From the NCBI GenBank assembly GCA_002432545.1, contig DJFR01000033.1:4505-9647 (forward strand): a DNA stretch of 5,143 nt, given 5' to 3'. Positions within the stretch are counted from its first letter, which is position 1, and the number at the start of each line of letters is the position of its first letter. Source of the DNA: Flammeovirgaceae bacterium UBA5867 (GTDB lineage: Bacteria; Bacteroidota; Bacteroidia; Cytophagales; Cyclobacteriaceae). The notes under the pieces are model-generated. The model did no database searches. It worked only from the letters and a program-made list of their open reading frames with translations, and had not been told where the DNA came from. Both the position numbers and the translations under genes were made by a program. Below, one piece after another: positions 1 through 5,143 of this stretch.

Positions 1-20
1 TACTTCTTACTTCTTACCTA
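1..20 (-). repeat. Heptanucleotide repeat (GAAGTAA)n overlapping the kinase stop codon
   Basis: Read on the minus strand, this stretch is TAGGTAA, GAAGTAA, GAAGTA, a tandem array with a 7-base period that runs off the left edge. The last two lysine codons and the TAA stop of the histidine kinase are made from these units. The same unit appears at 5071-5098 on the plus strand, again downstream of a gene. Because 7 is not a multiple of 3, three consecutive units put a TAA in every frame in the gene's direction. Its true length cannot be seen here. Confidence 0.65.
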
Positions 21-1032
21 ACCCAATCGAAAGCTCCACACTATACGTTCCCGGATTATCCTGAATGTTCAGCGTATGACTTCCATTATATAACAAATCA
101 AGTCTTCTTTTTACATTGCGCAAGCCGATCCCTCCTACCGATTTACCATTTACATGGAAATCTTTTGTATTGGTCACCTTCAGTATAAAATCTGAATTAC
201 TTCTTTGGAGCGATACCGAAATCTCGTTGTTTCGGTCGCTGTAGTTGGATACGTGCTTGAAAGCATTTTCCACAAACACAATTATCAGTAGTGGTGCTAT
301 ATCAAAATCCTTTACCTGATCATCGCACTGAAAGGTTATGATGTAGTTATCGTCTTTGCGCAGGCGTTGCAGTTCAATATAGTTTTGCAGGTACGTGAGT
401 TCTCGCTCTATGGGTATATCTTTCCCGTTGCATTCATACAACTGGTATCGTAACATCTCCGAGAACCGTGACAGTGTTTCGCGCGCAGCTGTATTCTGTT
501 TATCGATCTGAAAGAAAATGGTATTAATGGAGTTGAATACAAAATGCGGATTGATCTGCGATTTCAGGTACTCCAGCTCCGTATTAAGTTTTTCTATTTC
601 AATTTGCTGTAACCGCTTTCGCTGAATATACCACTCCTTGCTGAGATACAAGGCTACACTAAAGGCCAGGTAAAATATACCGATCGATATATTGTAGTAA
701 GTATTATCAAAAAAAGTTTTTCGTACAACACCTTGTAGCTGGCTATAGAGATAAACATCGTGACTGTTCTTTGCAAAGGCATAGAGTACGATCAGAGCGA
801 TGACCGCGATGACATATATACCTACGCGTTGCCGCTGTGCCAGTCGGGGAATCAGAATCTGCAGGTGTGTATAGATCATCACGGCCAGCAGTCCGTTGCG
901 AATTACGATCTCGAGTATAAACTGTTCCCATCCGGCTGCAGCCAACAACTCCCTGCGCGTATACATGTGGAAGCCTATCGTGGCAGTCCAGAACAGCACA
1001 TGATCAATCCTATATTTCCAGAATTTATGCAT
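7..1032 (-). CDS. LytS/YehU-type sensor histidine kinase (His_kinase family)
   Basis: This is a membrane sensor kinase that would autophosphorylate on histidine and pass the phosphate to a response regulator, usually of the LytTR type in this family. The N-terminal part (about residues 10-132) is hydrophobic, with probable membrane segments near 11-21, 38-60, 70-88 and 114-131. A charged, probably coiled-coil linker (132-157) follows. The H-box INPHFVFNSIN is at 160-170, with His163 the likely phosphoacceptor. The ATP-binding domain has the N-box VENAFKH at 254-260 and the glycine-rich GGIGLRNVKRRL at 300-311. The 341-residue length is normal for the family. No extracellular sensor domain is evident, so the stimulus is unknown. 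The gene is divergent from the lipoprotein gene at 1198. No response regulator lies within the window; one could follow beyond the left edge. The start at 1032 has no Shine-Dalgarno sequence, but it opens directly into the membrane region and is plausible. Confidence 0.93.
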   Translation of the reverse strand: MHKFWKYRIDHVLFWTATIGFHMYTRRELLAAAGWEQFILEIVIRNGLLAVMIYTHLQILIPRLAQRQRVGIYVIAVIALIVLYAFAKNSHDVYLYSQLQGVVRKTFFDNTYYNISIGIFYLAFSVALYLSKEWYIQRKRLQQIEIEKLNTELEYLKSQINPHFVFNSINTIFFQIDKQNTAARETLSRFSEMLRYQLYECNGKDIPIERELTYLQNYIELQRLRKDDNYIITFQCDDQVKDFDIAPLLIIVFVENAFKHVSNYSDRNNEISVSLQRSNSDFILKVTNTKDFHVNGKSVGGIGLRNVKRRLDLLYNGSHTLNIQDNPGTYSVELSIGLGKK

Positions 1033-1197
1033 ACCATCAGAAGGTCAATACAAATGTCGCGCTTTTCCAGGTGCGCGGTACGCGGTGAACATCACTTTTC
1101 ATCAAGCAAAATCAACAGATCATCAGAATTTATTGAAACAGCCACCGCTCCTTCCGAATTTAAGCAATGAATTGACAGCAAGCTAACGCCTTACCTT
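1033..1197. promoter_or_regulatory. Divergent intergenic region with phased short repeats
   Basis: This 165-bp gap separates the starts of the kinase (minus) and the lipoprotein (plus), so it must hold both promoters unless distant ones are used. I could not find a clean Bacteroidota promoter (TTG, 17-23 bases, TAnnTTTG) on either strand. The gap contains ATCA at 1091, 1101 and 1111 (10-base spacing) and again at 1119 and 1122, GAATTTA at 1126 and 1156 (30-base spacing), GTGA-ACA-TCAC at 1085-1095, and three heptads ending in GGT at 1066-1086. Any of these could be regulator sites or chance. No small gene is convincing here. Confidence 0.4.
1066..1086 (+). repeat. Short degenerate heptad run (xxxxGGT x3)
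   Basis: TCCAGGT, GCGCGGT and ACGCGGT follow one another in 7-base register. The last two units differ at a single base, and CGCG-GTA-CGCG within them forms a small inverted repeat. The 7-base period matches the arrays at both ends of the window, although the unit sequence is different. With only about two and a half good units, this may be coincidence. Confidence 0.3.
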
Positions 1198-1830
1198 ATG
1201 AAAACTATTCCAATCACCTTGTATATTCTCATAGCACTGTGTATACCTGCGTGTACCCAGTCGCAAGACACAAAAAGATCACGCCCCGTGGGCGATGGTT
1301 GTGAAGGATGTGAAGCTATAGTGGAGTACGGCAAAAAAACACTGACACCCACCGATACGTTACCTGACTATCACAAGAGCGGCCCGAAGATGATTGTAAG
1401 CGGAACGATCTACCAGAACGATGGCAAGACTCCGGCTAAAGATGTAATACTATATATCTACCACACCGACCAGAAAGGTTATTATTCCACGCGTGGCGAT
1501 GAAACAGGCTGGGCCAAACGACATGGCTATATACGCGGATGGATCAAAACCGGTGCTGATGGCAAGTATACTTTTTATACGTTAAAGCCTGCACCCTATC
1601 CCGGAGAAAGTATACCGGCACACATTCACCCGGTGATTAAAGAGCCCGGGATACAGGAATACTGGATCGATGAATATCTTTTTCAGGGTGATCCGTTACT
1701 TACACAAGCCGAACGTAACCAGCAGAAGCAACGCGGTGGCAGCGGCATCATTACGCTAACACGAAACAAACAAGGTATACTTATCTGCAAGCGCGATATT
1801 GTGCTGGGTAAAAATATACCGGGCTACTGA
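1198..1830 (+). CDS. Secreted lipoprotein, intradiol ring-cleavage dioxygenase-like
   Basis: This 210-residue protein resembles the beta chain of protocatechuate 3,4-dioxygenase, a non-haem Fe(III) enzyme that opens catechol rings between the hydroxyls. A hydrophobic signal (residues 4-18) leads to the lipobox-like IPAC with lipidation at Cys19, so the protein is probably anchored in the envelope. Next come a CEGCE pair (Cys35, Cys38) and a beta-rich domain from about 64. All four expected iron ligands are present: a tyrosine in KGYYS (95 or 96), Tyr134 in PAPYPG, and His142 and His144 in PAHIH. LFQGD (161-165) matches the FEGD region of PcaH. The arginine that normally precedes PAHIH in PcaH (WRPAHIH) is Ile139 here, so activity or substrate may differ. 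The real substrate is unknown; a cytoplasmic catechol pathway is unlikely given the export signal. No other aromatic ring-cleavage genes flank it. It converges on cysM with a 17-bp gap. Confidence 0.85.
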   Translation: MKTIPITLYILIALCIPACTQSQDTKRSRPVGDGCEGCEAIVEYGKKTLTPTDTLPDYHKSGPKMIVSGTIYQNDGKTPAKDVILYIYHTDQKGYYSTRGDETGWAKRHGYIRGWIKTGADGKYTFYTLKPAPYPGESIPAHIHPVIKEPGIQEYWIDEYLFQGDPLLTQAERNQQKQRGGSGIITLTRNKQGILICKRDIVLGKNIPGY

Positions 1831-1846
1831 ATCTACGCAGGTATAT
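1814..1846. terminator. Weak inverted repeat across a convergent junction
   Basis: ATATACC (1814-1820) and GGTATAT (1840-1846) are perfect 7-base complements separated by 19 bases. The lipoprotein stop codon (1828-1830) lies in the loop, and the cysM stop lies just to the right at 1848-1850. The location suits a bidirectional terminator, but the stem is AT-rich, the loop is long and there is no clear T-tract. The ATATACC word is also common in this window, so chance pairing is possible. Confidence 0.25.
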
Positions 1847-1847
1847 A

Positions 1848-2726
1848 TCAACCAAACAGATCGGAACTGAGATAACGATCACCCCGATCACAAATGATAA
1901 AGACAATAACACCCTGCTCAATTTCGCTGGCTATTTTCATGGCGGCACTCAATGCTCCGCCACTGCTCATGCCGGCTAATATACCTTCCTCACGGGCGAG
2001 TCGTTTGGTATAGGTACGCGCATCTTCTTCGCGCACATCCACTACCCGGTCTACACGCTGCGGCTCAAATATCTTTGGTAAAAATTCAGGAGACCATCTG
2101 CGTATACCGGGTATACAGGAACCATCGGTAGGCTGTGTACCTACGATCTGTATAGATGACCGTTTCTCTTTCAAGAATCGCGATACTCCCATGATGGTAC
2201 CCGTTGTGCCCATCGCCGAAACAAAGTGAGTTACTTTACCTTCGGTGTCGCGCCAGATTTCCGGCCCGGTTGTTTTATAGTGCATGCCATAGTTATCGGC
2301 ATTGGCAAATTGATTGAGTATAAAATAACCTTCTTTCGCAGCCATCTCTTCAGCAAGTTCGCGTGAGTATTCAATGGTGCGCGAAGCCGGTGTCAGAATA
2401 ACTTTGGCACCATACGCTTCCATCGCCAATACACGTTCGCGTGTAGAGTTATCGGGCATGATGAGTGTCATGTCGAGGCCCATCAATCGTGCAATCATGG
2501 CCAAGGCTATACCAGTATTACCGCTGGTTGCTTCCACCAGTTTATCGCCACGTTTTATATCACCGCGCTCCAGTGCGCCTGTGATCATTCCATATGCTGC
2601 GCGGTCTTTTACACTGCCGCCCGGGTTATCGCCTTCCAGTTTACCATAGATCGTAACGCGTTTGTTTACCGGGATGTGTTGCAATTCAATCAGACGTGTA
2701 TTGCCAATGAGTTGTTCAAGTGTCAT
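1848..2726 (-). CDS. cysM: Cysteine synthase B (O-acetylserine sulfhydrylase, CysM type)
   Basis: This is a cytoplasmic PLP enzyme that makes L-cysteine from O-acetylserine and sulfide; CysM-type enzymes can also take thiosulfate to give S-sulfocysteine. The N-terminus (TLEQLIGNT) matches the recalled E. coli CysM start, which supports the ATG at 2726. The PLP lysine is Lys40 in GGSVKDRAA. The substrate loop EATSGNTGIALAM is at 66-78, and the phosphate-binding loop GTTGTIMG at 173-180. IPGIRRW (205-211) is the arginine-bearing signature that separates CysM from CysK, which has IQGIGAGF-like sequence. The C-terminal part includes GMSSGGA (252-258) and CDRGDRYLSSDLFG. At 292 residues it is slightly shorter at the C-terminus than the E. 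coli enzyme (303), with no missing core. It starts 39 bp after the kynA stop on the same strand, so co-transcription is likely. No Shine-Dalgarno sequence is seen. Confidence 0.95.
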   Translation of the reverse strand: MTLEQLIGNTRLIELQHIPVNKRVTIYGKLEGDNPGGSVKDRAAYGMITGALERGDIKRGDKLVEATSGNTGIALAMIARLMGLDMTLIMPDNSTRERVLAMEAYGAKVILTPASRTIEYSRELAEEMAAKEGYFILNQFANADNYGMHYKTTGPEIWRDTEGKVTHFVSAMGTTGTIMGVSRFLKEKRSSIQIVGTQPTDGSCIPGIRRWSPEFLPKIFEPQRVDRVVDVREEDARTYTKRLAREEGILAGMSSGGALSAAMKIASEIEQGVIVFIICDRGDRYLSSDLFG

Positions 2727-2747
2727 GCGTGGTGGTTCTGTAATCTG

Positions 2748-2763
2748 TTATTCGAACGAATAA
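2748..2763. promoter_or_regulatory. Perfect 7+2+7 inverted repeat between kynA and cysM
   Basis: TTATTCG and CGAATAA flank a 2-base AA spacer, giving a 16-bp perfect inverted repeat. It starts two bases after the kynA stop and ends 21 bp before the cysM ATG. It could be an operator for a dimeric regulator acting on an internal cysM promoter. Alternatively, in RNA it could fold as a 6-bp stem with a four-base loop that protects or terminates the kynA message. No T-tract follows on the minus strand, which argues against a simple terminator. Confidence 0.4.
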
Positions 2764-2765
2764 TT

Positions 2766-3725
2766 TTAATAATCGGTTTCGTGCACGAACGCTGCTTTGC
2801 CCCATTCTGCTTTTTCTTTATCACTCCAGAGTTCCGGGAAGAAAATTATTTTCTTGAAGCGCGGTGGTAAATACTTCTGCCAGTTGGTGCCTCCGGTAGC
2901 TTTAATATCTTCGGGATCTTTATGCAGGTAGTGTCCTGCTGATCGTAAATGCGCCAATGGCCAGAGTACATTTGACAATGTATCAAGCTCGCGAAGCTTC
3001 GAAATAATTTCATCTTTACGTGGTGACGATGTAAAATATTTCAGGTATAGCTGACGAAGATTTTTGTCTTTCAATTTTGTACCTACCTCCAGAAAATTAC
3101 CCATATACTTTTGTTCGAACTGCTGCAGGGTAAGTGTTTTCTTACCGGAAGCAAGTTCGGTAGCACCGCTTCGCCAGTATAATTTTTCAAGAAGCTTCGC
3201 TATATCATCGGTTTGTACAGTAGCCCGTTCGTTGGCATTTACCAGGTTGATCATATCGGTAGCATGGATCTCAATGAGACGATACTGAGCTGATTGAAAA
3301 CCACTGGCTGGTAACAACGCCATTCTGAATTTAAGGAACTGCTCACGCTCCATTCCCTTCACCATAACATCAAACGAATTCTCCAGGTGACGGAAGTACC
3401 GCACGATGCGATCGAGCCTGTCGATGAAAAATTTTTCATCGGGATTTTCTTTCTCAGTGATCTGCTTTAACTCGTGCAACATGAGTTGAAAATACAATTC
3501 GGTGATCTGGTGATACATGATGAATACCTTCTCATCCGGAAATTGTGTTTTCGGATTTTGCAGGCTTAACAATGTATCCAGGTGTATGTAATCCCAGTAG
3601 GTGAGATAATCAGAATACAATAATCCATCGAGGTAAGACGATAAGTCCTGTCCCATGGCATCGTACTTGGCCTGCAGTTTCCGAAGCTGTTCTACGAGTT
3701 CGGGATCAACGTTACTACCTTCCAT
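2766..3725 (-). CDS. kynA: Tryptophan 2,3-dioxygenase
   Basis: This haem enzyme inserts O2 into L-tryptophan to give N-formylkynurenine, the entry step of the kynurenine pathway. The protein is 319 residues and almost entirely helical, with the family landmarks in order. FIMYHQITEL (68-77) carries Phe68 and the active-site His72. LKFRMAL (131-137) carries Arg134, which would bind the substrate carboxylate. SGFQSAQYRLIE is at 141-152. His259 in LAHLRSA is the probable proximal haem ligand. ATGGTNW (276-282) supplies the conserved threonine, and FFPELW is at 295-300. The residue matching Tyr113 of the Xanthomonas enzyme is Phe130; I recall a phenylalanine there in vertebrate enzymes, so it is not alarming. 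The N-terminus from LSSYLDGLLYSDYLTYWDYI onward looks typical, and the ATG at 3725 is reasonable. It is divergent from gcdH across 71 bp and upstream of cysM. The kynurenine it makes could go to catabolism or to NAD synthesis; no other pathway gene is in view to decide. Confidence 0.95.
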   Translation of the reverse strand: MEGSNVDPELVEQLRKLQAKYDAMGQDLSSYLDGLLYSDYLTYWDYIHLDTLLSLQNPKTQFPDEKVFIMYHQITELYFQLMLHELKQITEKENPDEKFFIDRLDRIVRYFRHLENSFDVMVKGMEREQFLKFRMALLPASGFQSAQYRLIEIHATDMINLVNANERATVQTDDIAKLLEKLYWRSGATELASGKKTLTLQQFEQKYMGNFLEVGTKLKDKNLRQLYLKYFTSSPRKDEIISKLRELDTLSNVLWPLAHLRSAGHYLHKDPEDIKATGGTNWQKYLPPRFKKIIFFPELWSDKEKAEWGKAAFVHETDY

Positions 3726-3796
3726 TTTTAAAATCTAAGAATGTAAAATACTTGTGTAAATTGGTGCGAAAGTTAACTCATTAATCCTATATCTGT
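3726..3796. promoter_or_regulatory. Shared divergent promoter region of kynA and gcdH
   Basis: Seventy-one AT-rich bases separate the two start codons, so both promoters and any shared control site should lie here or just inside the coding ends. The 8-bp palindrome AGTTAACT (3771-3778) is a candidate operator, and TTTTAAAA (3726-3733) abuts the kynA start. TATATCTG at 3788-3795 is one base off the Bacteroidota -7 element TAnnTTTG, with TTG at 3761, but it would make the gcdH message nearly leaderless. On the other strand TAACTTTC (3775-3768) is also one base off. Neither promoter is secure. No Shine-Dalgarno sequence precedes either gene. Confidence 0.45.
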
Positions 3797-5017
3797 ATGT
3801 CAAGTCAAACAGCAACCGGAAGCCAAACCCGAAAATCAATGAAGCAGGACGCCTTTGATCATCCAGACTTTTACGCACTGGACGACCTGTTAACGGAGGA
3901 GCATAAACTCATTCGCAGTTCGATACGTGATTTTGTGAAGCGTGAGATTTCTCCCTATATAGAAGATTGGGCACAACGTGCTCATTTTCCATACGAGATT
4001 GTAAAGAAATTTGGTGATATCGGTGCGTTCGGCCCCACTATTCCAACCGAGTATGGCGGTGGCGGACTGGATTATATTTCATACGGTTTGATTATGCAGG
4101 AGATTGAGCGCGGTGATTCAGGCATGCGCTCTACAGCCTCGGTGCAAGGTTCGCTGGTGATGTACCCGATCTATAAATTTGGTAATGAAGCACAACGCAA
4201 AAAGTATTTACCCAAACTTGCATCGGGTGAATGGCTCGGATGTTTCGGATTGACGGAACCTGATCATGGTTCCAATCCCGGTGGTATGGTAACGAACTTC
4301 AAAGACATGGGCGATCACTATTTGCTGAATGGCGCGAAGATGTGGATCTCAAATTCTCCCAAAGCAGATATAGCGGTAGTATGGGCAAAGAACGAACAAG
4401 GCAGAATTCACGGTCTTGTTGTTGAACGCGGCATGCCGGGCTTCTCTACTCCGGAGACACATGGTAAATGGTCGTTGCGTGCGAGCACTACCGGTGAACT
4501 TGTATTTGATAATGTAAAAGTTCCGAAAGAAAATTTACTTCCGAATAAAACCGGACTCGGTGCTCCGTTGATGTGTCTCGACTCTGCACGCTATGGTATA
4601 GCATGGGGTGCTATAGGTGCTGCGATGGACTGCTATGACTCTGCCAGACGCTATGCGATGGAACGGATACAATTCGGCAAACCTATAGCTTCATTCCAAT
4701 TGGTACAAAAGAAACTGGCCGAGATGCTGACTGAAATTACCAAAGCACAATTGCTCAACTGGCGCTTGGGTGTATTGATGAATGAAGGTAAAGCAACTAC
4801 GCCACAAATATCCATGGCGAAACGCAACAGCGTGCAAATGGCTCTTGAGATCGCGCGCGAAGCACGCCAGATTCACGGAGGCATGGGTATAACAGGCGAA
4901 TATCCAATCATGCGCCACATGATGAACCTCGAATCTGTTGTTACGTACGAAGGAACACACGATATACATTTGCTGATTCTTGGCAATACGATTACGGGTA
5001 TACCTGCGTTTGTTTGA
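3797..5017 (+). CDS. gcdH: Glutaryl-CoA dehydrogenase (decarboxylating, FAD)
   Basis: This member of the acyl-CoA dehydrogenase family oxidises and decarboxylates glutaryl-CoA to crotonyl-CoA, passing electrons to electron-transfer flavoprotein. It serves lysine, hydroxylysine and tryptophan breakdown. The 406 residues cover the N-terminal helical domain (about 25-145), the beta domain (146-245, with CFGLTEPDHGS at 149-159 and MWISNSP at 182-188) and the C-terminal helical domain (255-400). Features specific to glutaryl-CoA dehydrogenase are ERGDSGMRSTAS (104-115), with Arg111 matching human Arg94 that binds the distal carboxylate, and Glu104 and Ser115 matching human Glu87 and Ser98. The catalytic base is Glu385 in TYEGTHDIH, next to Tyr384. 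RYGIAWG (265-271) and RIQFGKP (290-296) are also very close to the human enzyme. The first 20 or so residues are polar and unconserved; Met15 (3839) is an alternative start. It is divergent from kynA, which fits a shared role in tryptophan degradation. Confidence 0.95.
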   Translation: MSSQTATGSQTRKSMKQDAFDHPDFYALDDLLTEEHKLIRSSIRDFVKREISPYIEDWAQRAHFPYEIVKKFGDIGAFGPTIPTEYGGGGLDYISYGLIMQEIERGDSGMRSTASVQGSLVMYPIYKFGNEAQRKKYLPKLASGEWLGCFGLTEPDHGSNPGGMVTNFKDMGDHYLLNGAKMWISNSPKADIAVVWAKNEQGRIHGLVVERGMPGFSTPETHGKWSLRASTTGELVFDNVKVPKENLLPNKTGLGAPLMCLDSARYGIAWGAIGAAMDCYDSARRYAMERIQFGKPIASFQLVQKKLAEMLTEITKAQLLNWRLGVLMNEGKATTPQISMAKRNSVQMALEIAREARQIHGGMGITGEYPIMRHMMNLESVVTYEGTHDIHLLILGNTITGIPAFV

Positions 5018-5035
5018 AATTAGCTATGAGGAAAG

Positions 5036-5098
5036 GCTGCCAGCTGCTGGCCTCTGGTTGCTGGAATACAGGAGTAAGGAGTAAGAAGCAAGAAGTAA
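5036..5098 (+). repeat. In-register heptanucleotide repeat tract downstream of gcdH
   Basis: From 5036 the sequence divides into nine consecutive 7-base units, every one beginning with G. They are GCTGCCA, GCTGCTG, GCCTCTG, GTTGCTG, GAATACA, GGAGTAA, GGAGTAA, GAAGCAA and GAAGTAA. The first four form a GC-rich family and the last four a GRAGYAA family, with one intermediate unit. The last family matches the array at 1-20 on the opposite strand. The first units also hold a perfect inverted repeat, GCCAGC-T-GCTGGC (5039-5051). The tract is non-coding, starting 18 bp after the gcdH stop. It looks like a dispersed intergenic heptad repeat, similar in style to the heptanucleotide STRR repeats of cyanobacteria. 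Confidence 0.65.
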
Positions 5099-5100
5099 AA

Positions 5101-5124
5101 TCGGAAGTATAGATATACTTCTGG
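5101..5124 (+). terminator. Strong hairpin in the tail of gcdH (possible terminator or 3' stabiliser)
   Basis: GAAGTAT (5104-5110), loop AGAT, and ATACTTC (5115-5121) pair perfectly. In RNA the stem extends by G-U, C-G and U-G to ten pairs (5101-5110 with 5115-5124). It lies 83 bp past the gcdH stop, straight after the heptad tract, and its first arm resembles a heptad unit. No T-tract follows, so intrinsic termination is uncertain; protection of the message end is equally possible. Confidence 0.4.
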
Positions 5125-5125
5125 T

Positions 5126-5143
5126 GCCTTGAGGCAAAAGGCC
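5126..5143 (+). repeat. Start of a second heptad-like run or hairpin, cut by the window edge
   Basis: GGCAAAA (5133-5139) is followed by GGC, consistent with a 7-base period that continues off the edge. The same bases also make the inverted pair GCCTT (5126-5130) and AAGGC (5138-5142). Too little is visible to choose between a tandem array and a simple hairpin. Confidence 0.25.

Noticed and set aside
760..1170. Plus-strand open frame of 136 codons opposite the kinase N-terminus
   Set aside because: It lies mostly antisense to well-supported kinase coding sequence, has no recognisable motif, and ends in the divergent gap. It reads as a shadow frame.
1172..1177. TTGACA resembling a sigma-70 -35 box upstream of the lipoprotein
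   Set aside because: A -10 element at the right spacing would overlap the start codon, and the main Bacteroidota sigma factor does not use this consensus.
1198..1830. The intradiol-like protein as the missing ring-opening step of the tryptophan pathway
   Set aside because: 3-Hydroxyanthranilate dioxygenase is a cytoplasmic cupin extradiol enzyme, whereas this is an exported intradiol-type fold. Nearness to kynA is not enough.
2374..2649. Plus-strand open frame of 91 codons inside cysM
   Set aside because: It is antisense to the conserved PLP-binding region and shows only the composition expected of a shadow.
4691..4969. Minus-strand open frame of 92 codons inside gcdH
   Set aside because: It is entirely antisense to the conserved C-terminal domain of gcdH and has no family features.
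3839..5017. Later gcdH start at Met15
   Set aside because: It cannot be excluded, since residues 1-20 are unconserved, but neither start has a Shine-Dalgarno sequence to favour it, so the longer frame was kept.
5036..5098. CRISPR-like array
   Set aside because: The units are 7 bases with no spacers and no cas genes nearby.

Overview
The window looks like a piece of a Bacteroidota chromosome, probably from the Cytophagales. The reasons are a LytS-type histidine kinase with the NPHFxFN H-box, a small secreted intradiol-dioxygenase-like lipoprotein of a kind common in that phylum, start codons without Shine-Dalgarno sequences, a moderate G+C content estimated by eye, and heptanucleotide repeats between genes. 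This placement is an inference from style and protein resemblance, not from a marker gene. No RNA gene, insertion sequence, phage gene or CRISPR array is visible.

From left to right: (1) a minus-strand sensor histidine kinase (7-1032) whose stop codon lies inside a short GAAGTAA heptad array; its partner response regulator, if adjacent, is off the left edge. (2) A 165-bp divergent gap (1033-1197) with short phased repeats. (3) A plus-strand lipoprotein (1198-1830) with the iron ligands of intradiol ring-cleavage dioxygenases. (4) A 17-bp convergent junction crossed by a weak inverted repeat. (5) Minus-strand cysM (1848-2726), lying 39 bp after (6) minus-strand kynA, tryptophan 2,3-dioxygenase (2766-3725); a perfect 7+2+7 inverted repeat sits in that gap. 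(7) A 71-bp divergent gap, then (8) plus-strand glutaryl-CoA dehydrogenase (3797-5017). (9) A 126-bp non-coding tail with nine in-register heptads, a strong hairpin and the start of a second heptad-like run.

The clearest functional theme is that kynA and gcdH are divergently transcribed from one short intergenic region. They encode the first step of oxidative tryptophan breakdown and a late step of the 2-oxoadipate/glutaryl-CoA route, which also serves lysine. kynA may instead feed NAD synthesis. cysM probably shares a transcript with kynA, and the metabolic reason is not obvious. The proteins are all recognisable families with intact catalytic residues. The less explained material is in the heptad repeats, the intercistronic palindrome and the atypical active site of the lipoprotein. 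I do not see a convincing new multi-gene system.
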